Part shown: positions 9,803 to 18,999 of the stretch, piece by piece | Position numbering within the stretch: the first letter of the stretch is position 1 | Layout of the letters: each line of letters begins with the position of its first letter | Made by a program: the position numbers and the translations under genes | Source of the DNA: Thermodesulfovibrionales bacterium | Lineage (GTDB): Bacteria; Nitrospirota; Thermodesulfovibrionia; Thermodesulfovibrionales; SM23-35 | Direction of reading: 5' to 3' | Length of the DNA stretch: 47,686 nucleotides | NCBI GenBank assembly: GCA_030019415.1 | Contig: JASEEX010000001.1 | Location: 40,403-88,088, forward strand | The notes under the pieces: generated by a model | Seen by the model: the letters and a program-made list of their open reading frames with translations, nothing else | Told to the model about the DNA's origin: nothing | Databases searched by the model: none

Positions 9803-9938
9803 TGGTTAGTGGATATAGAAGGCAAGGATTTTTAAGGGTCAAAAAGATTTAAAATCACATAATAACTTCTATTTTCTCTAAAATTCATGCATTTTCTAAT
9901 TTTTTATAAAGCCTTCTTTCTATTTATAATTAAAACCA

Positions 9939-10604
9939 CTATTTAGTCCTTCTTGGTAACCAGAGTCTTATTGTTAGAAGACCTATAAGGAAACCTCCTA
10001 TATGGGCAAACCACGCAACCCCACCCTCCTTAACAAGACCTGTGCTTATCAGGCCGTTGACGAATTGTATAACAGCCCAGAATCCGATAACTATAAAGGC
10101 AGGGATCTTCACAACTTGTACAAAGAAACCCAAAAATATCAGTGTATATATCCCTGCCCTGGGAAAAAGTAGTAAATATGCACCGAGGACACCAGAGACG
10201 GCACCGCTTGCTCCAATCATGGGTATAAACGAATGGGGCTCTGTGATTGCATGGGCATAGGCAGAGGCAATTCCACAGAAGATGTAAAAAATAATAAACC
10301 TTAAATGGCCTAATTTGTCTTCTATGTTGTTGCCGAATATCCATAGGTAAAGCATGTTGCCTGCGAGGTGAAAAACTCCTCCATGCATAAACATGGCAGA
10401 GAAGATTGTCAGTGCTGGATGTATCGGCTGGACCGCCTCGAAGGTCAGGATGTAATTAGGGATTGCACCGTAAGCATAGGCAAGCTTTTCCATGTCCGAT
10501 GGAGATGCGACCTGGAATAAGAATATAAGTATGTTGAGTGTGATAATCCCTATCGTTACATAAGGGAATATATGTGTAGGATTATCATCTTTATAAGGAA
10601 TCAA
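9939..10604 (-). CDS. Rhomboid-family intramembrane serine protease
   Basis: Six-helix membrane protease. The catalytic Ser lies in GASGAVSGVLG and the partner His in WFAHIGGFLIG. The preceding MHGGVFHLAGNMLYLWIFG loop carries the conserved His/Asn of the oxyanion region. It has 221 residues and no extra domain. The start is a TTG with GAGG 9 nt upstream, overlapping the 3' end of the DUF523 gene by 14 bp, which suggests translational coupling. The substrate is unknown. Confidence 0.92.
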   Translation of the reverse strand: MIPYKDDNPTHIFPYVTIGIITLNILIFLFQVASPSDMEKLAYAYGAIPNYILTFEAVQPIHPALTIFSAMFMHGGVFHLAGNMLYLWIFGNNIEDKLGHLRFIIFYIFCGIASAYAHAITEPHSFIPMIGASGAVSGVLGAYLLLFPRAGIYTLIFLGFFVQVVKIPAFIVIGFWAVIQFVNGLISTGLVKEGGVAWFAHIGGFLIGLLTIRLWLPRRTK

Positions 10605-11025
10605 TCGTCTTTACCTCTATTCCATTTTTTTCTAAAAGTCCTGTTGTCACACCTTTACCTGCCCTTTTTTCACCAGAGACCCATACATATGTTACCCCGC
10701 ATGACGGACTCCCATCTTTAAAGATGGCCCTTTTTATCCTGAACATACCAGCAATCCTGAGGACCTCTTCCGCTCCTTTAACTAAACTCTCTGTATAATC
10801 AATGCCATCTCTGTCTACGACCTCAGATTTTTGATCCAGAACAATTCTACCATTGCCTTTCGTAAACTGTACAGGTGGTCTTGGAGTCGGAAGACCTCCG
10901 AGTTGCTCGGGGCAGACAGGAATAGCCTTACCTGATGATACGAGTTCGACTATCCTTCTGTCTTCGCTATTTGTCCCATTATATCTCGTGTTAAAGCCTG
11001 CAAGGCACGCGCTAACGAGGAACAT
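10591..11025 (-). CDS. DUF523 family protein
   Basis: A 144-residue protein with the DUF523 hallmarks: N-terminal SACLAG...RYNG, the central PVCPEQLGGLPTPRPP motif, and the C-terminal DGSPSCG. The conserved cysteines suggest metal or substrate binding, but the biochemical role of stand-alone DUF523 proteins is not established. It is the first gene of a two-gene unit with the rhomboid protease. No clear Shine-Dalgarno precedes the ATG. Confidence 0.88.
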   Translation of the reverse strand: MFLVSACLAGFNTRYNGTNSEDRRIVELVSSGKAIPVCPEQLGGLPTPRPPVQFTKGNGRIVLDQKSEVVDRDGIDYTESLVKGAEEVLRIAGMFRIKRAIFKDGSPSCGVTYVWVSGEKRAGKGVTTGLLEKNGIEVKTIDSL

Positions 11026-11096
11026 AACAAATTATACCAAAACGGAAGCATCTCTTTTTTTGTGATGAAAATTAATGACATTTATAAGCTGTGAGT

Positions 11097-11229
11097 ATAA
11101 ATGGCAGGATATAGTATCTTCGCTCATTCTCGTCCCGCACCACTCCGAGGCTTTTGCCTCTTTATTATAAATATTCTCATTGGACTATCGGCAAAAGAAA
11201 CCGCTCAAATACTATATCCTGCCATTTAT
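11097..11229. repeat. 133-bp palindromic element with perfect 21-bp terminal inverted repeats
   Basis: Bases 11097-11117 and 11209-11229 are perfect reverse complements (arms centred on tggcaggatatagtat). The interior holds a further hairpin, gaggcttttgcctc, at 11147-11160. The left arm plus 10 bp recurs at 3866-3891. There is no transposase. It is consistent with a MITE-like or REP-like element, or the gene for a structured RNA. Confidence 0.8.
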
Positions 11230-11272
11230 TACTGTTTACAGACCTTAATATTGCAAAAAACATTATAAAAAG

Positions 11273-11436
11273 AGAGGGCAGATGTGCTGAAAAAGCCCTG
11301 CCATCGACACCTTATAGCCCTTACGAGTGGCCTGCCAGCCTTTTGCCAAAAGGCACAAAAGGTTAAGAATGCGGCCACGTGTATCATAATCAAATCCTGT
11401 CGATTTGCAGGGGTTTTGAAGCATGTCTGCCCTCTT
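11273..11436. repeat. Long imperfect hairpin element (about 164 bp)
   Basis: The arms 11273-11315 and about 11391-11436 match in inverted orientation over about 40 bp (agagggcaga..tgct..ccctgc..atcgaca). The pairing continues inward through gagtggcc/ggccacgt to a central ccttttgccaaaagg. The ORF-track entry 11263..11544 on the minus strand crosses it and has no recognisable family. Together with the preceding element this accounts for most of the 566-bp gap 11026-11591; I see no gene in the rest. Confidence 0.6.
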
Positions 11437-11542
11437 GTCTTTGCAACGTTTAGGTAGATTCATGGTTAACCTTGTCACGAAAAAAGAGATGTTTACTACC
11501 AAAACTTCATACTTGCATTTTGCCTTAAGATATGCTAAAGTC

Positions 11543-11566
11543 ATCCCGATAATAATCCCGATAATA
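11543..11566. repeat. 12-bp direct repeat in the leader of the multiheme cytochrome gene
   Basis: ATCCCGATAATA occurs twice in perfect tandem, 25 bp before the first ATG. It could be a tandem regulator site or a simple duplication. Confidence 0.7.
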
Positions 11567-11591
11567 AAGGTCTAAAACAATAAAAAATTCC

Positions 11592-13289
11592 ATGGGGGTT
11601 ATGATGGATAACAGAAAGATAGCTCTAATATTTCTGGTTATTGTTTTCATGATCATCCCTGTATATGCCAATGCTACAAAAGGCACTCTTTCAGATGAGG
11701 CCAAGATGTGTCTGGGTTGCCACTCAATTAAGGATATGACCAAGGCCTTAGAAAGCAAAGAGATTCTATCTTTATATATTGGTGGCAAGGAGTTTTCGGA
11801 TTCTATCCATAATATGTTTAGCTGCTCGGGCTGTCATCCAGATATCTCAATGGAAAAACACCCCCTGGTAAAGAAAATCAGCAGCAAAAAGGAATATTCA
11901 AAGAATGCCTCAAAGGTATGCAAGAACTGTCATCCAGATCAAGTGCTCAAGAAAAAACCCATGCATGGAAGTTTAATAGCCCAGCCAAAGGCACCTGCGT
12001 GTGCCGAATGCCATGGCTCACACGATATAAAACGGATAGCAGAGTTGAAGGCCCCTCTAACTGAAAGCCAGTATTGCCTCATCTGCCATAAGTATGACAT
12101 CAGTATACCACTGAAGAGTGGTGAATTTTTATCCCTTTATGTAGATGAGTCAGTTATTAGAAGATCTATACACAGTAAGCTTCAATGTGGTGCCTGTCAT
12201 GCAGGTTTTTCAAAAGTCGAACACCCCATAAGGGTTTTTAAAAGCAAGCGCGACCATTCAATTACTGCTGGAGAAGGGTGCGGAAAGTGTCATCCTGATG
12301 CACAAGAACAATATAAAGGCAGCATACACCATATCGTCTTGAGGGAAAACAATCTCAAGGCAGCTGTATGCATAGATTGCCATGGCTCCCACTCAGCAGT
12401 AAAGGTAGATAAGAATCTGGGTTTAATATCCTGCGATAAATGCCATGGGGATGTAAATGCCGCATACAAATTGAGCGTTCATAACGCTGCAAGGATTAAA
12501 GGGAAAGAGGATGCCCCGATCTGTTCTACCTGCCATAAGTCACATGATATTGAAGTGACGGCAATGACAATGAAGATGAAGGATAAGTGCCTGGAGTGTC
12601 ACAAAGATGCTGAAAAGGCTCATAAAAAGTGGCTCTCCAATCCTCCTTTTAAGCTCTCCTCCTTTGCAGAGCATCATCTTAATAAAGTAGCATGTGCCCT
12701 CTGTCATTCACCCGGAGCAAGTGGTGGTGTTTATCTCTGCCTTTATGACCAAAAGACGAAAAAGCCTTTTTCAAAAGAAGATGTACTTAAGTTACTGGGA
12801 ACAGACTCTGCGGGATTAATAGGGAAGTTAGACACAAATAGGGATGGCAGTATCGATGCCCCTGAATTATGGAACATGGTTAAACAGTTGAATGAGAAGG
12901 GTGCAGATGTGACCCTTACAGCAAGGATGGATGTTCGTAAGGGTACTGAAGCACACCAAATTGCCGTGAAGAAAGAGGCGGTAAGAGAATGTGAACGATG
13001 TCACCGAACAGACTCTGACTTCTTTAAGGAAGTCTCTGTCGTGCTCCTGAAATCTGATGGAAGGCCGAGATTCCTCAGTGCAAAACAGGGGGTCCTCACA
13101 TCTGTCCTTTCGATATTGCCCGTAAGTGAATTTTATGCCCTCGGCAGTACGAGGCTTGGGCTATTAGATATCGTAGGAATCATCGCTGTTCTGGGCGGTA
13201 TAGCCTTTGCTTTAGGCCATATTACAATAAGGATAATAACCTCGCCTATCAGGTCTTTAAGAAAGATGGGAAAGGGAGGAAAGGAATGA
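11592..13289 (+). CDS. Membrane-anchored 13-heme cytochrome c with an EF-hand loop
   Basis: Periplasmic electron-transfer protein. A signal peptide (IALIFLVIVFMIIPVYANA) precedes thirteen CxxCH heme sites (CLGCH, CSGCH, CKNCH, CAECH, CLICH, CGACH, CGKCH, CIDCH, CDKCH, CSTCH, CLECH, CALCH, CERCH). Between hemes 12 and 13, residues about 414-425 read DTNRDGSIDAPE, a textbook calcium-binding EF-hand loop. A single C-terminal helix near residues 525-545 anchors the protein. The start is uncertain: ATGs at 11592, 11601 and 11604 are in frame, and the later two have GGGGG upstream. It overlaps the cytochrome b gene by 4 bp, so the pair probably forms a quinone-linked oxidoreductase. Confidence 0.9.
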   Translation: MGVMMDNRKIALIFLVIVFMIIPVYANATKGTLSDEAKMCLGCHSIKDMTKALESKEILSLYIGGKEFSDSIHNMFSCSGCHPDISMEKHPLVKKISSKKEYSKNASKVCKNCHPDQVLKKKPMHGSLIAQPKAPACAECHGSHDIKRIAELKAPLTESQYCLICHKYDISIPLKSGEFLSLYVDESVIRRSIHSKLQCGACHAGFSKVEHPIRVFKSKRDHSITAGEGCGKCHPDAQEQYKGSIHHIVLRENNLKAAVCIDCHGSHSAVKVDKNLGLISCDKCHGDVNAAYKLSVHNAARIKGKEDAPICSTCHKSHDIEVTAMTMKMKDKCLECHKDAEKAHKKWLSNPPFKLSSFAEHHLNKVACALCHSPGASGGVYLCLYDQKTKKPFSKEDVLKLLGTDSAGLIGKLDTNRDGSIDAPELWNMVKQLNEKGADVTLTARMDVRKGTEAHQIAVKKEAVRECERCHRTDSDFFKEVSVVLLKSDGRPRFLSAKQGVLTSVLSILPVSEFYALGSTRLGLLDIVGIIAVLGGIAFALGHITIRIITSPIRSLRKMGKGGKE

Positions 13290-13933
13290 AAAAGATGTAT
13301 CTTCATCCAATACCCGTAAGGCTCTGGCACTGGATCAATGCGGCATGCTTCATTTTACTGATTATCACGGGAATCCAGATGAGATATGGTGATATTGTTA
13401 AGCTGTTCTCCTTTGAGACGGCTGTTGACATACATAGCTGGACGGGATTTATTTTGATTGCCAACTATGCCATCTGGTTTTTCTTCTACCTTTTTACCTT
13501 GAAGATCAGAATCTACATCCCCACGTTAAATCCTATAAAGTTTGCCAAGGAGAGCATCACTCAGGCCCTATTCTATGGTTATGGCATTTTTGTGGGAAAT
13601 CCCAATCCACACCATCCTACTCCTGATAATAAGTTTAACCCTATGCAGAAAGTGACCTATCTGATGATCATGGCGCTGCTCATCCCTGTCCAGATAATCA
13701 CAGGACTGCTCCTCTGGGATCCAAAGTTCTTCTCCAAATTTGTTAATCTCTTAGGCGGGATAAAGATAGTGGATACGATACATGTGGTTCTCTTCATATT
13801 CTTTACGGCCTTTATCTTTGTTCACGTTTATTTAGCTACCCTCGGGCACACGACCTTTGCACATATTAAGGCGATGTTCACCGGTTATGAGGAGGAAGAA
13901 GAGGAACATGAAAGTCCTAGTATCTCCATTTAA
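13286..13933 (+). CDS. Di-heme cytochrome b561-type membrane subunit
   Basis: A 215-residue protein with four membrane helices of the hydrogenase/thiosulfate-reductase cytochrome b class. Candidate heme ligands are the His residues in PVRLWHWINA, DIHSWTGF, and the pair in TIHVVLFIFFTAFIFVHVY. The tail is acidic (EEEEEEHE). It starts inside the stop of the 13-heme cytochrome (ATGA overlap) with GGAGG 6 nt upstream. The likely job is to exchange electrons between menaquinone and the periplasmic multiheme partner; the direction is unknown. Its last 17 bp overlap the convergent nfnB gene. Confidence 0.88.
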   Translation: MKKMYLHPIPVRLWHWINAACFILLIITGIQMRYGDIVKLFSFETAVDIHSWTGFILIANYAIWFFFYLFTLKIRIYIPTLNPIKFAKESITQALFYGYGIFVGNPNPHHPTPDNKFNPMQKVTYLMIMALLIPVQIITGLLLWDPKFFSKFVNLLGGIKIVDTIHVVLFIFFTAFIFVHVYLATLGHTTFAHIKAMFTGYEEEEEEHESPSISI

Positions 13934-15341
13934 GATACTCATTAACAGCCTTTGCTGCCCGCCTCCCGGCACCCATAGCTGATATGACTGTAGCAGATCC
14001 TGTTACGATATCTCCGCCAGCAAAGACACCTGGTTTTGAGGTCATCCCTGTTGCTTCTTCAGCTATAATGTAACCTCTCTTGTTTAATTTTAAATCCGGC
14101 ATAGTTTTCGTTAAAAGCGGATTTGCCATTGTCCCGAGTGCAGTGATTGCTACATCTATCCCAATCTGGAATTCACTGCCCTTTATGGGACTGGGTCTTC
14201 TCCTGCCAGATTCATCTGGCTCACCCAATTCCATCCTTACACATTCAACCTTGCAGACATTTCCCTTGCCATCATCAATAAATCTTGTCGGATTTGTTAA
14301 TAATAAGAATTCTACTCCCTCCTCATGTGCATGATGGATTTCAGCCTTTCTTGCCGGCATCTCAGCCTCGGAACGCCTGTATATAAGATAGACCTTTTCT
14401 GCACCGAGTCTTAGGGCTACTCTTGCTGCATCCATTGCAACATTTCCGCCACCAAATACAGCGACCCTTTCGCCCCTTTTTATTGGTGTATCATACTCAG
14501 GGAAGAGATAGGCCTTCATCAAATTAGCCCTTGTCAGGAATTCATTAGCAGAGTAAATACCGTTTAGATTTTCCCCTGGTATTCCCAGAAATATAGGCAA
14601 ACCCGCGCCTATACAAATAAAACAGGCATCATATCCCTTATCATTTAATAGTTCATCAACAGTATAGAGTTTCCCGATTATTGCGTCAAGGACAAGTTCA
14701 ACCCCCAGCTTTTTTATGTATTCAACCTCTCTCTCTACTATTACCTTTGGAAGTCTGAATTCTGGTATGCCGTAGATTAATACCCCACCCGGTTTGTGTA
14801 ATGCTTCAAATAAGGTAACCTGATGGCCTGACCTTATCAGGTCAGCCGCGCAGGTTAAACCACCCGGCCCAGACCCTACTATGGCTACTTTCCTACCAGT
14901 AGGCCTTGGTTTCTCAGGGATCTGAATCCCGCCCTTTTCTGCCTCGTAATCAGCGACGAATCTTTCGAGGTTGCCTATTGCGACAGGTTCACCTTTCTTA
15001 CCCAGGATGCATAAAGATTCACATTGAATCTCCTGAGGACATATCCTTCCACAGACAGCAGGCAATGCATTTTTCTCCTTAACCTTCCAGGCAGCTTCTA
15101 TGAATTTTCCTTCTTTAATTAACTTTATGAATGAAGGTATGTCTACCTCCACAGGACAGCCATTTCTACAGGTAGGCCTCTTACATTGTAAACACCTGGA
15201 TGCCTCATCAGCCGCCTCATCAGGTGTATATCCGTAGGGGACCTCCTCAAAATTCCTGATCCTTTTCAGAGGATCCTGTTCCCTCATCTTTACCCTGGGC
15301 TTTGTTTTTTTCTCTTTCTCAAGCTCAGGCTTTTCTTTCAA
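13917..15341 (-). CDS. nfnB: NADH-dependent ferredoxin:NADP+ oxidoreductase subunit beta (NfnB; GltA-like)
   Basis: Flavin subunit homologous to the small subunit of glutamate synthase. It has an N-terminal Cys cluster (CLQCKRPTCRNGCP and CGRICPQEIQCE), an FAD dinucleotide fold (VAIVGSGPGGLTCAADL), an NAD(P) fold (VAVFGGGNVAMDAAR) and a C-terminal FAD segment. With NfnA it would bifurcate electrons from NADPH to ferredoxin and NAD+. The track opens at TTG 15392, deep inside nfnA. I prefer TTG 15341, which has GGAGG 6 nt upstream, yielding 474 residues and a KPRV..REQDP start like relatives. A role as a GltA partner is less likely because no gltB adjoins and nfnA overlaps. Confidence 0.87.
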   Translation of the reverse strand: MKEKPELEKEKKTKPRVKMREQDPLKRIRNFEEVPYGYTPDEAADEASRCLQCKRPTCRNGCPVEVDIPSFIKLIKEGKFIEAAWKVKEKNALPAVCGRICPQEIQCESLCILGKKGEPVAIGNLERFVADYEAEKGGIQIPEKPRPTGRKVAIVGSGPGGLTCAADLIRSGHQVTLFEALHKPGGVLIYGIPEFRLPKVIVEREVEYIKKLGVELVLDAIIGKLYTVDELLNDKGYDACFICIGAGLPIFLGIPGENLNGIYSANEFLTRANLMKAYLFPEYDTPIKRGERVAVFGGGNVAMDAARVALRLGAEKVYLIYRRSEAEMPARKAEIHHAHEEGVEFLLLTNPTRFIDDGKGNVCKVECVRMELGEPDESGRRRPSPIKGSEFQIGIDVAITALGTMANPLLTKTMPDLKLNKRGYIIAEEATGMTSKPGVFAGGDIVTGSATVISAMGAGRRAAKAVNEYLKWRY

Positions 15342-16203
15342 CTCTGGCCTCCATAGCCTTGGATGTTTCAAAATACCACTGCTGGCATTCAAATCGCTGT
15401 AGTGATCTTATTTCTTCCTCAAGGTAAGTTGTTCGCCGGGTTGCTAAAAGTTCCCAATCAACTTCATGACCATCAAATTCTGGTCCATCAACACAGGCAA
15501 ACTTAGTTTCTCCTCCCACTGATACACGGCAAACACCACACATTCCTGTTCCATCAACCATAATGGGATTAAGAGCCACGCGGGTCTTGACCCCAAAAGA
15601 TTTAGTTGCCTCACTGATTAGCCTCATCATAAAGGTGCAACCGTAAGCGAAAACAAGATCAATCTTTTTACCTGCCTCTAACATTTCTTTCAGCGGGTCA
15701 TAAGCCCAACCTTTATAGCCAGATGAACCATCACCTGTGGTAAAAATAAGTTCATCACTTACCTGTTGTAACTTATCCTGCCAGTAAAGGAGGTTTTTAC
15801 TCCTGGCTTCTATAATAGAAATGACGGTATTCCCTAAATGTTTCAGAGATCGGGCTAAAGGCATTATCGCACCAATACCATAACAGCCACCAATGCAAGC
15901 AACTGTCCCGAATCTCTCGATATGAGATGGCAGACCTAAGGGACCTGCTAAACTCAAGATGCAACCATCAGCCTTAAGGGCTGCTAACTTCCTTGTGGAA
16001 GTACCTACTTGCATAACTACAAGCGTTATCGTCCCCTCCTCAGCATCCCAATCAGCTAAGCTAAGAGGAATTCGTTCACCAACCTCGTCAACCATCACAA
16101 CCACAAATTGTCCTACTAAAGCCTTCCTGGCTATTGTTGGTGCCTCTATTTTTAGGAGGTGGATGTTTGGAACTAATTGCTCACTAACCAGGACTTTATA
16201 CAT
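15325..16203 (-). CDS. nfnA: NADH-dependent ferredoxin:NADP+ oxidoreductase subunit alpha (NfnA/SudB)
   Basis: Ferredoxin-NADP reductase-like subunit with an FAD domain, an NAD-binding domain (IGGCYGIGAIMPLARSL) and a C-terminal [2Fe-2S] motif (GTGMCGVCRVSVGGETKFAC). At 292 residues it is near the normal NfnA/SudB size. It begins 11 bp after fdhA and overlaps nfnB, so all three are probably translated from one message. Paralogues with the same architecture act as sulfide dehydrogenase SudB, which cannot be excluded by sequence reading alone. Confidence 0.87.
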   Translation of the reverse strand: MYKVLVSEQLVPNIHLLKIEAPTIARKALVGQFVVVMVDEVGERIPLSLADWDAEEGTITLVVMQVGTSTRKLAALKADGCILSLAGPLGLPSHIERFGTVACIGGCYGIGAIMPLARSLKHLGNTVISIIEARSKNLLYWQDKLQQVSDELIFTTGDGSSGYKGWAYDPLKEMLEAGKKIDLVFAYGCTFMMRLISEATKSFGVKTRVALNPIMVDGTGMCGVCRVSVGGETKFACVDGPEFDGHEVDWELLATRRTTYLEEEIRSLQRFECQQWYFETSKAMEARVERKA

Positions 16204-16214
16204 AGGTCATCTCC

Positions 16215-18983
16215 CTATTCCTTTTCTATCCTTACTGCGCATACCTTAAACCCTGGAATTTTAGACACTGGGTCAAGAGCAGGGTTAGTAAGGATATTTG
16301 CGGAGCTTTCAGCGAAGTGGAAGTTCATATAGACTACTGCTGGTAGACATGCATTGGTCACTTTTGCCCTGGTGGTTACTTGTCCACGTCGGGAAATGAC
16401 CTTAACAAGATCACCGTCGTCAATGTTTAACTGCCTGGCATCAGCAGGATTTATCTCCACTACCCCTTCTGGCTCAAGGGCGTTAAGTCCTAATACCTTG
16501 CGTGTTATAGTTCCGGTGTGATAATGATAAAGAGAGCGCCCTGTAGTTAAAATTAACGGATAGTCTTTGTCTGGCAGCTCTGCTGGTAGCTTATAACCGA
16601 GAGGCGTAAATCTACCTTTGCCTCTAACGAAAGTGCCGGCATGCAAGACTGGAGTTCCCGGATTCTCTTCATCAGGGCATGGCCATTGTAGACCTACCTT
16701 TTCCAATCGCTGATAAGTAATTCCACTATAATGAGGATCGAGCCTGGTTATCTCCTGCATAATTTCCGAGGGATGGCCAAAATCGAACCCGCTGGCTCCC
16801 ATTCTCTTTGCGATCTCACAAATAATCCACCAGTCAGGTTTAGAATTACCTATGGGTTCAATTGCCTTTCGTATTCGTTGTACCCGCCGCTCGGTATTGG
16901 TAAAAGTGCCATCCTTCTCAGTAAAACTGGCTGCTGGCAAGACAACGTGGGCTAATTGGGCACTTTCACTGAGAAAGATATCTTGTGCTACCAAGAATTC
17001 CAATTTCTTTAGAATCTCTTCTACATGACTTGCATCAGCTTCGCTGAGCACAGGGTTCTCGCCAATAAGATAGATAGATTTTATATCACCTTTATAAACA
17101 GCATCTAACATCTCTGGCAGTGTCAAACCAGGGACTGAACTTAATTTAGTCCCCCAAGCAGCTTCAAACTTCTTCTGGACATCAAGATTATCAAAATCTT
17201 GATAGCCCGTATACACATTGGGTAGAACTCCCATGTCGCAGGCACCCTGGAGATTATTCTGTCCTCCAAGAGGATTAACTCCGGAAGAAGGTTTACCAAT
17301 ATTTCCGGTAAGCATAGCCAAGTTAGCGATGGCAAAAACATTATCAGTGCCATGTACATGCTGGGTAATACCTGCAGCATAAATAATGGTTGCTGGTTTC
17401 TGAGTAGCATAAAGCCGTGCTGCTTTTTCTATATTAGCCTTATGTACACTGGTAACTTTCTCCACAAAATCTAAATCAAAATCCTTCAGAGACTCCCTGA
17501 AGGCATCAAAATTCTCACAATGCCCTTCAATGAAAGCTAAGTCTGCCAGTCCCTCATCCATAATAACCCGCATCATACCCATTAAGAGGGCCACGTCACT
17601 ACCAGGCAGGTGCTGAAGCCAGACATCTGCCCATTGACACATCTTAATCTCTCGAGGGTTAGCCACAATTAGCCTTGCTCCCTTACTTATTGCCCTTTTT
17701 ACCTCTAAGGCAATAACCGGATGACCTGAGGTAGTGTTACTACCGATAACAAAGGCACAAGCAGTATCGCCAATCTCAGTTATTGGATTTGTCATGGCAG
17801 CGCTGCCAAATGCTTGCTCTAAAGCAGCTATCGAAGGGGCATGGCATAAACGGGCGCAATGGTCTACATTATTGGTACCCATTACGGCCCGAGTAAATTT
17901 CTGGGCCAGATAATTCTCTTCATTAGTGATTTTTGCCGAGGAGATGAGGGCAAACTGCTCTCCCTTATATCTCTGTAATTTCTCAGCCACAAGGTTCAAT
18001 GCCTCGCCCCAGCTTGCTTCTACAAACCTCCCATCTTGCTTGATTAGAGGAGTAGTTAGCCTTTGTGGATGATGCACAAACTCGGTAATTCCAAAACGCC
18101 CTTTAACGCAGGCCTGTCCCCGGTTAGGTATACCATCTAATGCTGGCACAGAACTGATAATCCTTCCTTTCTTTACTTCTAAGTTTAACTGGCAGCCAAC
18201 ACCGCAGTAAGGGCAGGTGGTAGTCACAATATACTCAGGTTTTCCTTCCCATTTAATAGATCGCTCTACAAGGGCACCAGTAGGGCAAGTATCAACACAG
18301 GCCCCACAAAATTGGCAGCCGGCATCTTGCAAGGTGTAATCAAAAGCTGTGCCTACTAAGGCCTTAGAACCCCGGTAAGTAAAGGCTATGGCTCCTGCGC
18401 CTCTAACTTCCTGGCAGACCCTCACACATCTTCCGCACAGAATACATAAATTGTAATCGCGGTCAAAAAAAGGAGAGTCCCGCAGGATAGGCAGCTCGCG
18501 ATAGGTATAGGGAAGGCTAACCTCCTTTAGCCCTACATAATCTACCACCTTCTGAAGTTCACAGCGTCCATTTTTAGGACACATGATACAGCCGGTGGTT
18601 ACAGCTACCTTCTGTATACAAATATGATAAGGCTTACATTGTTCTTTTCTGTCACAGATCAGGCAAGTATGGGGATGTTCTGTGAGAATCAGTTCTAAGA
18701 TATTGCGTCTTAGTTCCTGAAGTTGCGAGGTATCAGTCTTTATAACCATTTTATCCTCTGCCGGGGTGGTGCAAGCTGTGGGAAAACCCCGCATTCCCTC
18801 AATCTCTACAATACACATACGACATCCTCCATAGGGGGGTAAACTCGGGTGGTGACACAAAGTGGGTATATAAATGCCTGCCCCTTGGGCGGCTTCGAGT
18901 ACTGTTACGCCTATTTTCGGTGAGACCCTTTGACCATTAATAGTAAGTGTTATAGTCTTAACCTCTTCAGTAGTTATACTCAT
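16215..18983 (-). CDS. fdhA: NAD(P)-linked formate dehydrogenase catalytic subunit, Cys-containing
   Basis: A 922-residue molybdo/tungsto-pterin enzyme with a NuoG-like N-terminus. In order it has a [2Fe-2S] domain (GGCRMC), a His/Cys cluster (HPHTCLIC), a CxxCPKNGRC segment, two [4Fe-4S] motifs (CILCGRCVRVC, CQFCGACVDTC), the MopB cluster (CPYCGVGC) and the pterin domains. NNVDHCARLCHAPS matches the formate dehydrogenase active site, with Cys380 where many enzymes carry selenocysteine; it reads straight through with no in-frame TGA. Sitting behind nuoE and nuoF homologues, it is probably the catalytic part of a soluble, possibly bifurcating, formate dehydrogenase. A purely NuoG role is unlikely given the active-site motif. 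Confidence 0.9.
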   Translation of the reverse strand: MSITTEEVKTITLTINGQRVSPKIGVTVLEAAQGAGIYIPTLCHHPSLPPYGGCRMCIVEIEGMRGFPTACTTPAEDKMVIKTDTSQLQELRRNILELILTEHPHTCLICDRKEQCKPYHICIQKVAVTTGCIMCPKNGRCELQKVVDYVGLKEVSLPYTYRELPILRDSPFFDRDYNLCILCGRCVRVCQEVRGAGAIAFTYRGSKALVGTAFDYTLQDAGCQFCGACVDTCPTGALVERSIKWEGKPEYIVTTTCPYCGVGCQLNLEVKKGRIISSVPALDGIPNRGQACVKGRFGITEFVHHPQRLTTPLIKQDGRFVEASWGEALNLVAEKLQRYKGEQFALISSAKITNEENYLAQKFTRAVMGTNNVDHCARLCHAPSIAALEQAFGSAAMTNPITEIGDTACAFVIGSNTTSGHPVIALEVKRAISKGARLIVANPREIKMCQWADVWLQHLPGSDVALLMGMMRVIMDEGLADLAFIEGHCENFDAFRESLKDFDLDFVEKVTSVHKANIEKAARLYATQKPATIIYAAGITQHVHGTDNVFAIANLAMLTGNIGKPSSGVNPLGGQNNLQGACDMGVLPNVYTGYQDFDNLDVQKKFEAAWGTKLSSVPGLTLPEMLDAVYKGDIKSIYLIGENPVLSEADASHVEEILKKLEFLVAQDIFLSESAQLAHVVLPAASFTEKDGTFTNTERRVQRIRKAIEPIGNSKPDWWIICEIAKRMGASGFDFGHPSEIMQEITRLDPHYSGITYQRLEKVGLQWPCPDEENPGTPVLHAGTFVRGKGRFTPLGYKLPAELPDKDYPLILTTGRSLYHYHTGTITRKVLGLNALEPEGVVEINPADARQLNIDDGDLVKVISRRGQVTTRAKVTNACLPAVVYMNFHFAESSANILTNPALDPVSKIPGFKVCAVRIEKE

Positions 18984-18999
18984 TGAAGGTCTCCAAAAT

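Noticed and set aside
11263-11544. 93-residue minus-strand ORF as a gene or transposase fragment
   Set aside because: It runs through a long hairpin, shows no recognisable motif and has no ribosome site.
13917-15341. Glutamate synthase small subunit (GltD)
   Set aside because: No large subunit is adjacent, and the overlapping NfnA-type gene identifies it as NfnB.
16215-18983. NuoG subunit of complex I
   Set aside because: The CARLCHAPS active-site motif and full pterin domains fit formate dehydrogenase better; NuoG-like similarity is limited to the Fe-S N-terminus.
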